Source: JBOFDK01 sp051650305
GTDB taxonomy: Bacteria; Bacillota; Clostridia; Lachnospirales; Cellulosilyticaceae
Assembly: GCA_051650305.1 (NCBI GenBank)
Contig: JBOFIT010000087.1
Span: 1-5,806, forward strand
Length of the DNA stretch: 5,806 bases
Reading direction: 5' to 3'
Both the position numbers and the translations under genes were made by a program. This document shows, piece by piece, positions 1 to 5,661 of this stretch (position 1 is the stretch's first letter; each line of letters begins with the position of its first letter). The notes beneath the pieces are model-generated. The model had not been told where the DNA came from. It ran no database searches and saw only the letters and a list, made by a program, of their open reading frames with translations.

Positions 1-74
<74 letters not shown>

Positions 75-78
75 ACGA

Positions 79-149
79 AGCGGGTGATGGGAATCGAACC
101 CACGTGGCCAGCTTGGAAGGCTGGTGTTCTACCATTGAACTACACCCGC
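79..149 (-). tRNA. tRNA-Gly (anticodon UCC)
   Basis: The minus strand gives a 71-nt cloverleaf. The acceptor arms are GCGGGTG/CACCCGC, the D stem is GTTC/GAAC, the anticodon stem is CCAGC/GCTGG around loop CTTCCAA, the variable loop has 4 nt, and the T stem is GTGGG/CCCAT around TTCGATT. Anticodon TCC reads GGA and GGG. The discriminator is U, as usual for bacterial tRNA-Gly. The bases after it are TCGT and then tRNA-Arg begins, so CCA is not encoded and must be added after 3' processing. It is the first gene of the tRNA pair, about 50 nt downstream of the predicted transcription start. Confidence 0.97.
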
Positions 150-209
150 ATGTGTGGTCTAGATTTAATTTGCTGCCCGTTGTGCTTACTTGCTCAACCG
201 ACAAAATGT

Positions 210-238
210 ATTATACATAAATTACTGCCACACGTCAA
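210..238 (-). promoter_or_regulatory. Sigma-A-type promoter of the tRNA-Gly/tRNA-Arg unit
   Basis: On the minus strand TTGACG (233-238) is followed after exactly 17 nt by TATAAT (210-215). This is 5/6 and 6/6 to the housekeeping consensus at optimal spacing. Transcription should start near 202-203, giving a leader of roughly 53 nt before tRNA-Gly. The -10 box lies inside a short palindrome (ATGTAT-A-ATACAT, 206-218). Immediately upstream (about 249-270) lie long A tracts, read on the minus strand, that resemble an UP element. Confidence 0.85.
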
Positions 239-248
239 CACCTTTTGT

Positions 249-270
249 GATTTTTTTTATTTTTATTTTA
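249..270 (-). promoter_or_regulatory. A-tract UP-like element upstream of the tRNA promoter
   Basis: Read on the minus strand, this segment is almost pure A with isolated T residues (runs of 4, 5 and 8 A). It ends about 10 nt before the -35 box of the tRNA promoter. That places it around -46 to -67, overlapping the distal part of where the RNA polymerase alpha C-terminal domain contacts UP elements of stable-RNA promoters. The assignment rests on position and composition only. The tract could also simply be AT-rich spacer after the upstream gene. Confidence 0.45.
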
Positions 271-286
271 CATATGACAAGGAAAG

Positions 287-814
287 TTAAAAATACGGAT
301 GCGGTAAAACCTTCGTAGCCCCTGTCATTTGTAGGATTCTGGCATCTTTTACTTTTCCATTTTCAATTTCCATTATTGCAAAAGATGGGTACATCGTATC
401 TCTTGGTTCCGACAAACTTCCTGGATTAATCAGCAAAATGCCTTCTTTTTTTTCTTTGCAACATGAATGTGTATGCCCAAAACAGATCACTTTCGCATCA
501 TGTGCTTTGGCATCTATATAAAGTTCATCGTAATCAAACTTCACATGATGATTATGCCCATGGGTAATAAATATAGGTACACCTTCTATTTCTACCACAA
601 TGCTCGTTCCACTTCCAAAACCAGATGCATCACAATTTCCTGGCACCTTATGCACTTTAATCTGTGGATACTTCGCTTGTATAGCCTCTGCATCTGTAAT
701 ATGGTCGCCACAATGGATGATTTCTTGAATACCACCCGTCGCTTCATAAATCTTAAGAATATGATCTAAACGTTGTATGCGTTTATGGGTATCACTTATG
801 ACTAATACGTTCAT
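287..814 (-). CDS. YfcE/MJ0936-type metallophosphoesterase
   Basis: This 175-residue cytosolic protein belongs to the calcineurin-like phosphoesterase superfamily, YfcE/MJ0936 branch, whose studied members are metal-dependent phosphodiesterases. All metal-site motifs are visible in order: SDTH (7-10), CGDH (35-38), GNCD (59-62), THGH (84-87) and GHTH (113-116), followed by INPGSLSEPR (129-138), a typical family signature. Length fits a single complete domain. The start ATG directly abuts the rdgB stop codon (TAA-ATG), and its AGGTGA ribosome binding site lies inside the end of rdgB, so translation is probably coupled. It is the last gene of the GerMN-rdgB operon. No T-tailed hairpin separates it from the tRNA promoter, so its transcript may run on into the tRNAs. 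The physiological substrate cannot be told from sequence; pairing with RdgB is common in Firmicutes. Confidence 0.93.
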   Translation of the reverse strand: MNVLVISDTHKRIQRLDHILKIYEATGGIQEIIHCGDHITDAEAIQAKYPQIKVHKVPGNCDASGFGSGTSIVVEIEGVPIFITHGHNHHVKFDYDELYIDAKAHDAKVICFGHTHSCCKEKKEGILLINPGSLSEPRDTMYPSFAIMEIENGKVKDARILQMTGATKVLPHPYF

Positions 815-1414
815 TTATTCACCTACTATCTCTTTAATGCGTTCTTTCATAGCACGTAACGCTTTCCCTCTATGACTAATAGCATTCTTCTCCTCTGGTG
901 TAAGCTCTGCTGTTGATTTCTGATAGTCTTCCACAAAGAAAATAGGATCATATCCAAAGCCATTATCACCTTTTGATTCGTAGCCAATATAGCCTTCTAT
1001 CGTTCCAACTGTCGTCATCGTCTCAATCCCTTGCCCAGCTGCTGCTATGGCACATACAAAGCGTGCACTTCTGGCTTCTTTTTCTACGCCCCCTAGACGA
1101 TCTAGGATGATTTGGTTTTTTTCGCTGTATGGTGTATCTTTCCCTAAATATCTAGCTGAATACACGCCAGGCTCACCATTTAAGTAGTCAATCTCAAGCC
1201 CTGAATCATCTGCTAGAATAATAGCATCTGTCAAACCTTTAAGTGCTTCTGCCTTGATGATGGCATTTTCTTCAAAAGTTTTTCCATTTTCTTCGATATC
1301 TAAATCAATGCCTGCTTCTGTCATCGTCAGTACTTCTACTGGTAAGTCGCTAAGTATTTCTTTGATTTCTTTTACTTTTCCTGCATTTGTCGTTGCAAAA
1401 ATAATATGTTTCAT
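815..1414 (-). CDS. rdgB: XTP/dITP diphosphatase (RdgB/HAM1 family)
   Basis: This cytosolic house-cleaning enzyme hydrolyses non-canonical purine triphosphates (ITP, dITP, XTP) to the monophosphate and pyrophosphate, keeping them out of DNA and RNA. The 199-residue length is typical. Family motifs are complete: the N-terminal substrate loop TTNAGK (8-13), TFEENA (46-51), the metal/catalytic DDSGL (69-73), PGVYSARY (82-89), the base-recognition GFGYDPIF (152-159) and SHRGKAL (180-186). The start ATG lies 12 nt after the GerMN stop, with GAGGTGA (1418-1424) well placed as ribosome binding site. The 3' end provides the ribosome binding site of the following phosphoesterase and the genes touch without a gap. 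It belongs to a three-gene operon from the promoter near 1884-1913. In many clostridia ribonuclease PH precedes rdgB; here the GerMN gene does. Confidence 0.97.
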   Translation of the reverse strand: MKHIIFATTNAGKVKEIKEILSDLPVEVLTMTEAGIDLDIEENGKTFEENAIIKAEALKGLTDAIILADDSGLEIDYLNGEPGVYSARYLGKDTPYSEKNQIILDRLGGVEKEARSARFVCAIAAAGQGIETMTTVGTIEGYIGYESKGDNGFGYDPIFFVEDYQKSTAELTPEEKNAISHRGKALRAMKERIKEIVGE

Positions 1415-1417
1415 TGG

Positions 1418-1424
1418 TCACCTC
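1418..1424 (-). promoter_or_regulatory. Ribosome binding site of rdgB
   Basis: GAGGTGA on the minus strand lies in the 12-nt gap after the GerMN gene, with 6 nt between the AGG core and the rdgB ATG. It fixes the start of rdgB at 1414. Confidence 0.8.
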
Positions 1425-1426
1425 AT

Positions 1427-1861
1427 TCACTTATAGTATGCTTCATAGTCTACCTTTGTATAATCTACGATACATGTTCCTTCCGGAAATCTATCACTTC
1501 TGCCCTCTACTAACAATGTGATGTTCGCTGCTTCTGCTTCTTCAAATCCCCATCGTAAGAGCTGAGTTACTACTTGGTACTCTGCTTCATTTCCTCCGCC
1601 ATAACTTATGAGTTCTTTCGAAAGGTTCATCTGCAAAGTATCTTCTTTATATTGTAAATCCAAAACCTGTATTTGTGAAGTCATACCTAATGTTTCTTCG
1701 ATTGTTCTTAATGTACCCTCTAATGCTTCTCGCTGTAAATTGCTCACGCCCAAAGCTTGTCCCTTCTCTTCTACCACCATGATTGTTTCACTACTCACAC
1801 ATACCGGTTCGCTTGTTTGTACACATCCAAGTAACGCGATTAAAAAAAGTATTTTTACCAT
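1427..1861 (-). CDS. GerMN-domain lipoprotein
   Basis: This is a small 144-residue predicted membrane-anchored lipoprotein. The N-terminus is a short hydrophobic signal ending in a lipobox-like L-L-G-C at 10-13, so Cys13 would be lipidated and the rest exposed outside the membrane. The remainder matches one GerMN domain: a basic/polar N-terminal half, the DTLQMNLSKEL strand (about 74-84), the YGGGNEAEYQVVTQLL helix (about 87-102), and ITLLVEGRS (about 114-122) before a Phe-Pro-Glu-Gly turn. The domain is named after the Bacillus GerM germination/sporulation protein, which carries two copies; this protein has one. It is the first gene of the operon with rdgB and the phosphoesterase. The start is supported by AAAGGGGGTGG 6 nt upstream. 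The domain is thought to act at the cell envelope, but no enzymatic role can be read from the sequence. Confidence 0.82.
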   Translation of the reverse strand: MVKILFLIALLGCVQTSEPVCVSSETIMVVEEKGQALGVSNLQREALEGTLRTIEETLGMTSQIQVLDLQYKEDTLQMNLSKELISYGGGNEAEYQVVTQLLRWGFEEAEAANITLLVEGRSDRFPEGTCIVDYTKVDYEAYYK

Positions 1862-1867
1862 TTTCTT

Positions 1868-1878
1868 CCACCCCCTTT
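1868..1878 (-). promoter_or_regulatory. Strong ribosome binding site of the GerMN gene
   Basis: AAAGGGGGTGG on the minus strand sits 6 nt before the ATG at 1861. It pairs extensively with the 3' end of 16S rRNA. It lies only about 5 nt after the -10 box, so the predicted transcript begins at or inside it. Confidence 0.75.
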
Positions 1879-1883
1879 CTTTT

Positions 1884-1913
1884 ATTGTAGGGGATAGACC
1901 CTTGCCTTTTCAA
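1884..1913 (-). promoter_or_regulatory. Promoter of the GerMN-rdgB-phosphoesterase operon
   Basis: Minus-strand TTGAAA (1908-1913) and TACAAT (1884-1889) are spaced by 18 nt, each one or two bases from the housekeeping consensus. The site lies between the terminator of the amidase gene and the GerMN start. Transcription would begin around 1877, leaving an unusually short leader of about 16 nt that is essentially the ribosome binding site. Confidence 0.7.
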
Positions 1914-1928
1914 GAAAATCTCTTCAAC

Positions 1929-1965
1929 AAAAAAAGCAATAAGACTTAGTCTTACTGCTTTTTTT
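1929..1965 (-). terminator. Bidirectional intrinsic terminator after the amidase gene
   Basis: The hairpin has TAAGAC/GTCTTA (6 bp) around a 3-nt loop, one A-C mismatch, then GCA/TGC and a run of A pairing with a run of T. Read on either strand it ends in seven or more T residues. It starts 10 nt after the amidase stop codon and upstream of the GerMN promoter, so on the minus strand it ends the amidase transcript. No plus-strand gene in the window needs it. Confidence 0.88.
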
Positions 1966-1975
1966 TATGTTTTGT

Positions 1976-4186
1976 CTATCTAAATGACAGTGTCTTAAAA
2001 ATTTCAACAATAGCATCTACTGCTGCCTGTGCATAGTTTTCAGTAAACTCCTGTGTATTAAGTCTCGCGGCTTCTGCTGCATTGGTTACAAACCCACCTT
2101 CTAAAAGAATGGCTGGCATGTTACTTGTACGTAACACATAAAGCTCCGGTCTTGATTTAATACCTCTATCTACTGTACCCACAGCATTAATCAGATGTCG
2201 TTGTGTGATTTTTGCCATTTCCATACTTCTATTATCCTTGCTATCTGGGAAATAAAGCACTTCTGTCCCCGATACTTGAGGACGCCCATTAATCGAGTTA
2301 TTATGTACACTTACAAAGATATCTCCATCGATTTCATTAGCTAACGCTGTACGGTAAGCTAATGTTAATGTGGTATCATCTTCTCTCGTCATATAAACTT
2401 TAATATCTGTCTGCGCCTCTAATTTCTGCTTCATAAGCATCGCTTGTCGGTAATTGAGTTCTTTTTCTCTTACGCCGTTAGCACCTGCACCACCATCAGT
2501 CCCACCGTGACCGATATCTAGTACAAGGACTTTTTTATACTTCTCTTTTGGCTTCACCAGTTCAATATAGATGTTGTCTTCATCTTCTGTCACATTGACT
2601 GCATGAATCGTCTTTTCATCTATGATGAGTTTTGTGGTTGTATCTGTCTTAAGCTCTGCTTGCTTCACCACCGCATCATCTATAGGTATCTGACCATAGC
2701 CAAAATGCTTTCTATAATCACTTCCTAAATCAATAATCAGCTTACGATTACGGTATTGATCTTGTACCTTTATATCTCTGGCACTTAAGCCTCTGTCTTT
2801 AGCTAGCGTAAATGTATTTTCATTACCACCACTATACTGAATGTTATCATATGTAGGCTTCGCAAATCGTATCACCGTATGTCCTTCTAACTGACTTACT
2901 TGATGGACAAACTTCATTCCTTCTTGGAATACCACAATGATTTCACTATGATTCTTCTCTTTGATACCGTATACTTCTTTTACAAATGTACCATCAATAT
3001 CATCCCACACAAATTCCTTCTCTAATACTGTATTAGGCAGTTTGATATGCATAAGCCCATCTTCACTATAGGCATCTATACGCACTTGTTCGGCTACCAT
3101 ATTTTCTAGGACCACATAATCGCCCTTTGTATCTTGCCCGACAGCTACGCCTTCTAATTCTTGTGGAATCAGTACAACAAAAAGATTTTGTCTGTCGCTA
3201 CTTAAGCGTACCATTGCTGTTGCACCTGATTTTAAATCCAGTACGACTCTCGTCGTTGTTGCATTAAATTGACTGGTTCTAATATTTTTTATGTAATCAT
3301 TGGCTGCTGGTGTAATCGTACCTGCTAAATTACTCTTACTGTTTAGAATGTCTACGACTACCTTACCTTGATGCTGACTGACTTCCACTTTACTGATAGG
3401 TGCTGTACTACGGATTGCTGCTGTTACTTCTTGTTGTCCCCCCAGAACTTCTACACGTTCTATCGTACTAATCCCTAAGTTTTCCCCGTCCACTTGGTTA
3501 ACTGCCGTATTCGTTTCCCCTTTATAGCGCTCTATAATACCTGTAAATAAATCTTCTATATCTATATTAGGCACTTCTGGTTTTACTGGTGGTTCTGGTT
3601 CCACTGGTGGTTCTGGCTTCACTGGTGGCTCTGGCTCTACCGGTGGTTCCGGCTCTACTGGTGGCTCTGGTATTACCGGTGGTTCTGGCTCTACTGGTGG
3701 TTCTGGTTCTACTTTTTCTGTGACATATACTGTACGTGTCGTTCCACCTACCCACTCTAAATCACAGCCCATATTTTCACCGATGAGTCTTACTGGCACC
3801 ATAACCTTATTATTAATAAGCTTAGCTGGCACATCTACTGTTATCGTCTCTCCATTAATCCATACATCTGGATTATCTGCACCTAGAATCATTGTTTTAT
3901 CTTTATAACTTAAATATAAGTTTTTCTCATTATTTTTCCATTCAATCATTGCGCCTAAAGGCTCAAACACTTCTCGTACTGGTACCAGTACGCGTTCGTT
4001 AATCATGACTGGCGGCATCACTGTGGTTACAACATCTTTTCCATTCACATTGAGTTTAATCGGTGCTTCATTATATTGATGCTTCTTGCCATCATACTCA
4101 AGAACCATTGACTTCGCCGCAACATTCGTAACGCTCATACATGCGATAAGCATGCACACTATTCCTTTGTTTATTTTTTTTCTCAT
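1976..4186 (-). CDS. Secreted N-acetylmuramoyl-L-alanine amidase with stalk, Pro-rich and AMIN regions
   Basis: This 736-residue exported zinc amidase is predicted to cleave the bond between N-acetylmuramic acid and L-Ala of peptidoglycan. Order: signal peptide (1-24, cleavage after Val-Ala-Ala); a stalk/copper-amine-oxidase-N-like domain (about 42-156) with two VPVR half-repeats (68-71 and 130-133); eight hexads of the VEPEPP type (159-206); AMIN-like beta-rich repeats (about 240-545), which in this family target the wall or septum; and an amidase_3 domain (about 552-736). The zinc ligands are likely His560 (LDIGHGG), Glu574 (REKELN) and His628 (SVHNN). The catalytic Glu is likely Glu696 in LLEGGFVTN. 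The reading frame is open upstream to an ATG at 4321, but I chose 4186. AAAGGAG lies 7 nt before it, a signal peptide starts there, and the extension would run back through the promoter to the edge of the MFS terminator. The gene is monocistronic. All key residues are present; the substrate modification it prefers is unknown. Confidence 0.93.
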   Translation of the reverse strand: MRKKINKGIVCMLIACMSVTNVAAKSMVLEYDGKKHQYNEAPIKLNVNGKDVVTTVMPPVMINERVLVPVREVFEPLGAMIEWKNNEKNLYLSYKDKTMILGADNPDVWINGETITVDVPAKLINNKVMVPVRLIGENMGCDLEWVGGTTRTVYVTEKVEPEPPVEPEPPVIPEPPVEPEPPVEPEPPVKPEPPVEPEPPVKPEVPNIDIEDLFTGIIERYKGETNTAVNQVDGENLGISTIERVEVLGGQQEVTAAIRSTAPISKVEVSQHQGKVVVDILNSKSNLAGTITPAANDYIKNIRTSQFNATTTRVVLDLKSGATAMVRLSSDRQNLFVVLIPQELEGVAVGQDTKGDYVVLENMVAEQVRIDAYSEDGLMHIKLPNTVLEKEFVWDDIDGTFVKEVYGIKEKNHSEIIVVFQEGMKFVHQVSQLEGHTVIRFAKPTYDNIQYSGGNENTFTLAKDRGLSARDIKVQDQYRNRKLIIDLGSDYRKHFGYGQIPIDDAVVKQAELKTDTTTKLIIDEKTIHAVNVTEDEDNIYIELVKPKEKYKKVLVLDIGHGGTDGGAGANGVREKELNYRQAMLMKQKLEAQTDIKVYMTREDDTTLTLAYRTALANEIDGDIFVSVHNNSINGRPQVSGTEVLYFPDSKDNRSMEMAKITQRHLINAVGTVDRGIKSRPELYVLRTSNMPAILLEGGFVTNAAEAARLNTQEFTENYAQAAVDAIVEIFKTLSFR
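3569..3712 (-). repeat. Eight tandem 18-bp units encoding V-x-P-E-P-P
   Basis: Residues 159-206 of the amidase are eight hexapeptides: VEPEPP five times, plus VIPEPP, VKPEPP and a terminal VKPEVP. At DNA level the 18-bp units differ mainly at synonymous third positions (GAA/GAG, CCA/CCG), with Glu, Lys or Ile at position 2. The stretch forms a stiff, acidic, proline-rich spacer between the stalk domain and the AMIN region, a common way to span or reach into the cell wall. The synonymous divergence argues against very recent expansion. Confidence 0.92.
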
Positions 4187-4193
4187 GCAGTTT

Positions 4194-4200
4194 CTCCTTT
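4194..4200 (-). promoter_or_regulatory. Ribosome binding site that sets the amidase start
   Basis: AAAGGAG on the minus strand lies 7 nt before the ATG at 4186. It is the only good ribosome binding site in this open frame and decides against the 45-residue N-terminal extension. Confidence 0.85.
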
Positions 4201-4235
4201 TGTGCTTCGTTCCCTGTAGCCATTTTATATGCCAT

Positions 4236-4265
4236 ATTATAACAAATTTTTTAGGTCTTAGGCAA
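4236..4265 (-). promoter_or_regulatory. Promoter of the amidase gene
   Basis: Minus-strand TATAAT (4236-4241, perfect) is preceded after 18 nt by TTGCCT (4260-4265, 4/6 to the -35 consensus). The start would be near 4229, giving a leader of about 43 nt that carries the AAAGGAG site. The promoter lies downstream of the MFS terminator, so the amidase is likely its own transcription unit. Confidence 0.65.
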
Positions 4266-4319
4266 AAGCAAATAGGATATTTAATATTTTTGTAATATGT
4301 TGTAATACATTCATCTTTC

Positions 4320-4350
4320 AAAAAAAAGCTACTTCTTTACGAAGCAGCTT
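4320..4350 (-). terminator. Intrinsic terminator containing the MFS stop codon
   Basis: The minus strand reads AAGCTGCTTC, loop GTAAA, GAAGTAGCTT and then T residues: a 10-bp stem with one G-U pair followed by an 8-T tail. The left arm encodes the last residues of the MFS transporter, and its TAA stop (4337-4339) lies in the loop. It separates the transporter from the amidase gene. Confidence 0.88.
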
Positions 4351-5575
4351 CAGGTTTATTTTCTTTAATCCATAAAAAGCATACACATGCGATTGCAATG
4401 AGTCCTGTAAGTGTCCACAAGGCTGTGCGCCATAGGGCTGGCATCGCATCTTTTGACATATGATCATAAATCACACCTACAAGTTGTGGCACCAGTGCAC
4501 CACCTAAAAAGCCTGCAAAGTTAACAACTGACATAGCCGTTGCAGCATATTCCTTTGGATGTCTTTCTTTTGCATATGCCCAAGAAACGATAAAGCTTGT
4601 GCCTGTAAACCCTAGTACAAACAAAAGGGGTATAAGTATTGGCATCGGTGGTAAAAAAACTACAAGAATTAACCAACATACAAGATGGACCCCACAGAAA
4701 ATAACCATTGGTTTTTTTCTACTCTTCATCTTGTCAGAAAGCTTACCTATACAAATACAGCCTATTGCCACACCTAAGGTGATAAGACTCATCAGATTGG
4801 CAGCTTGTGCCTTAGATATATGATACAAGTCTTCCATCATCCCAACACCCCATGTACTTGTCAGAGCCATTGTCGATCCAAAAATAATAGGGTAAGCAAT
4901 CATGATTGGATATAGCCCCTTATCTTTTAAAATGCTTTTAATCCCTTCCTTCATCGCTTTACCACTTATCGGTGGCGCCTTCTTCGTCTCTTCTTTTTCT
5001 TTAATAATCGTGAAGCATAATACCGCTAATACAAGATGGATTCCCGCAATCATAAGTAGTGCATTACGCCACCCAATCCAACTATTTAAAAATACTAAAG
5101 GTGTCATAGCAAGTATGGCCCCCATATTTCCTATAAAACTTGTAATACCAGACATAGTGGCAAACTTTTCTTTCGGAAACCACTCTGATATAAGCTTGAG
5201 TACGCACACAAAAACTACCGCAACACCTATCCCCACCACAAATCGGCAGATAAAGGCCATCCATAATGCTTGGCTCAAACTAAAGCCCACACCACCTATG
5301 GCCGCTACCAAACTTCCGATGGTGATGGTCTTCCTAGCACCCAATGTATCTGCCAAAATACCTGTCGGTATCTGCATAAACATATAGGCATACATATACA
5401 TTGCTCCCAGTAATGCAAACAAACTGCCTTCGTCTCCCGTCCCCTGAATACCAAAGTCTACAATCAGTGCATCTTTCATTGCCCCTAGTGACACCCTATG
5501 GAAAAAGACAATAATGTAAATACACGTAGCGACTCCCCATACCACATACTTATACGCTTTTTTTGACTCCACCAC
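4337..5575 (-). CDS. MFS transporter (12 TM)
   Basis: This is a polytopic inner-membrane transporter of the major facilitator superfamily, 412 residues from the GTG at 5575 (411 from the next GTG). Twelve hydrophobic segments can be placed near 10-30, 51-72, 83-102, 104-130, 141-163, 168-190, 222-245, 257-277, 290-309, 311-334, 343-370 and 384-403, with a charged central loop at 191-220. Motif A follows TM2 (GILADTLGARK, 72-82) and a degenerate copy follows TM8 (GKLSDKMKSRKK, 277-288). R27 in TM1 and R111 in TM4 are the sort of charged residues found in organic-anion or sugar-acid carriers, but the substrate cannot be named. The ribosome binding site is TAGGGGG; the second GTG (5572) has the better 7-nt spacing. 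The gene is preceded by an inverted repeat over its probable promoter and followed by a terminator overlapping its stop codon, so it is probably transcribed alone. Confidence 0.92.
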   Translation of the reverse strand: MVESKKAYKYVVWGVATCIYIIVFFHRVSLGAMKDALIVDFGIQGTGDEGSLFALLGAMYMYAYMFMQIPTGILADTLGARKTITIGSLVAAIGGVGFSLSQALWMAFICRFVVGIGVAVVFVCVLKLISEWFPKEKFATMSGITSFIGNMGAILAMTPLVFLNSWIGWRNALLMIAGIHLVLAVLCFTIIKEKEETKKAPPISGKAMKEGIKSILKDKGLYPIMIAYPIIFGSTMALTSTWGVGMMEDLYHISKAQAANLMSLITLGVAIGCICIGKLSDKMKSRKKPMVIFCGVHLVCWLILVVFLPPMPILIPLLFVLGFTGTSFIVSWAYAKERHPKEYAATAMSVVNFAGFLGGALVPQLVGVIYDHMSKDAMPALWRTALWTLTGLIAIACVCFLWIKENKPEAAS

Positions 5576-5579
5576 ATTT

Positions 5580-5586
5580 CCCCCTA
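5580..5586 (-). promoter_or_regulatory. Ribosome binding site of the MFS gene
   Basis: TAGGGGG on the minus strand lies 4 nt before the GTG at 5575 and 7 nt before the in-frame GTG at 5572. Only 5 nt separate it from the inverted repeat, so any structure formed by that repeat in RNA ends close to the ribosome binding site. Confidence 0.6.
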
Positions 5587-5591
5587 ATAAA

Positions 5592-5637
5592 ATACCAGAT
5601 AGAATATTTATAATTATACAAATATTCTATCTGGTAT
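5592..5637. repeat. 18-bp perfect inverted repeat between the BRCT gene and the MFS gene
   Basis: ATACCAGATAGAATATTT (5592-5609) and its exact reverse complement (5620-5637) are separated by a 10-nt AT-only spacer plus one C. The arms are AT-rich (4 of 18 G/C). It begins 24 nt after the BRCT-gene stop codon, where a terminator is expected. It is followed on the minus strand by only a weak T-rich stretch (TTTTATTAG), and the spacer holds a perfect TATAAT box. Operator, terminator or both are possible; see the promoter entry. Confidence 0.9.
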
Positions 5638-5642
5638 GTCTA
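5613..5642 (-). promoter_or_regulatory. Probable promoter of the MFS gene, enclosed by the inverted repeat
   Basis: Minus-strand TAGACA (5637-5642, 5/6 to consensus) and TATAAT (5613-5618, 6/6) are spaced by 18 nt. The -10 box sits in the spacer of the 18-bp inverted repeat, one arm fills the -35/-10 spacer and the other covers the start region. This is the arrangement of an operator that blocks RNA polymerase. The promoter must lie here or further upstream, because only 16 nt remain between the repeat and the start codon. Confidence 0.6.
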
Positions 5643-5661
5643 TACTTTATGCAATTATTTC

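Noticed and set aside
84..290. Plus-strand 68-codon open frame
   Set aside because: It covers tRNA-Gly and the tRNA promoter on the opposite strand and has no ribosome binding site or recognisable protein.
3569..3712. Possible CRISPR or other spaced repeat array
   Set aside because: The units are 18 bp, contiguous, in frame and code for a proline-rich linker; there are no spacers.
3567..3755. Minus-strand open frame rich in Arg/Thr/Ser repeats
   Set aside because: It is the shifted frame of the 18-bp repeat array of the amidase, which explains its repetitive composition.
4187..4321. 45-residue N-terminal extension of the amidase up to an ATG at 4321
   Set aside because: It would run through the predicted promoter, reach the T tail of the MFS terminator, lacks a ribosome binding site and buries a good signal peptide that starts at 4186.
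4902..5387. Plus-strand 161-codon open frame opposite the MFS gene
   Set aside because: It is antisense to a well-supported 12-TM transporter; its hydrophobic look mirrors the complementary codons.
5592..5637. Inverted repeat as a plain terminator of the BRCT gene
   Set aside because: Not excluded, but the stem is AT-rich, the T tail is short and interrupted, and a good promoter lies inside it, so an operator reading is preferred.
5592..5637. Inverted repeat as the end of an insertion sequence or MITE
   Set aside because: There is only 10 nt between the arms, no flanking target duplication is evident, and no second copy occurs in the window.
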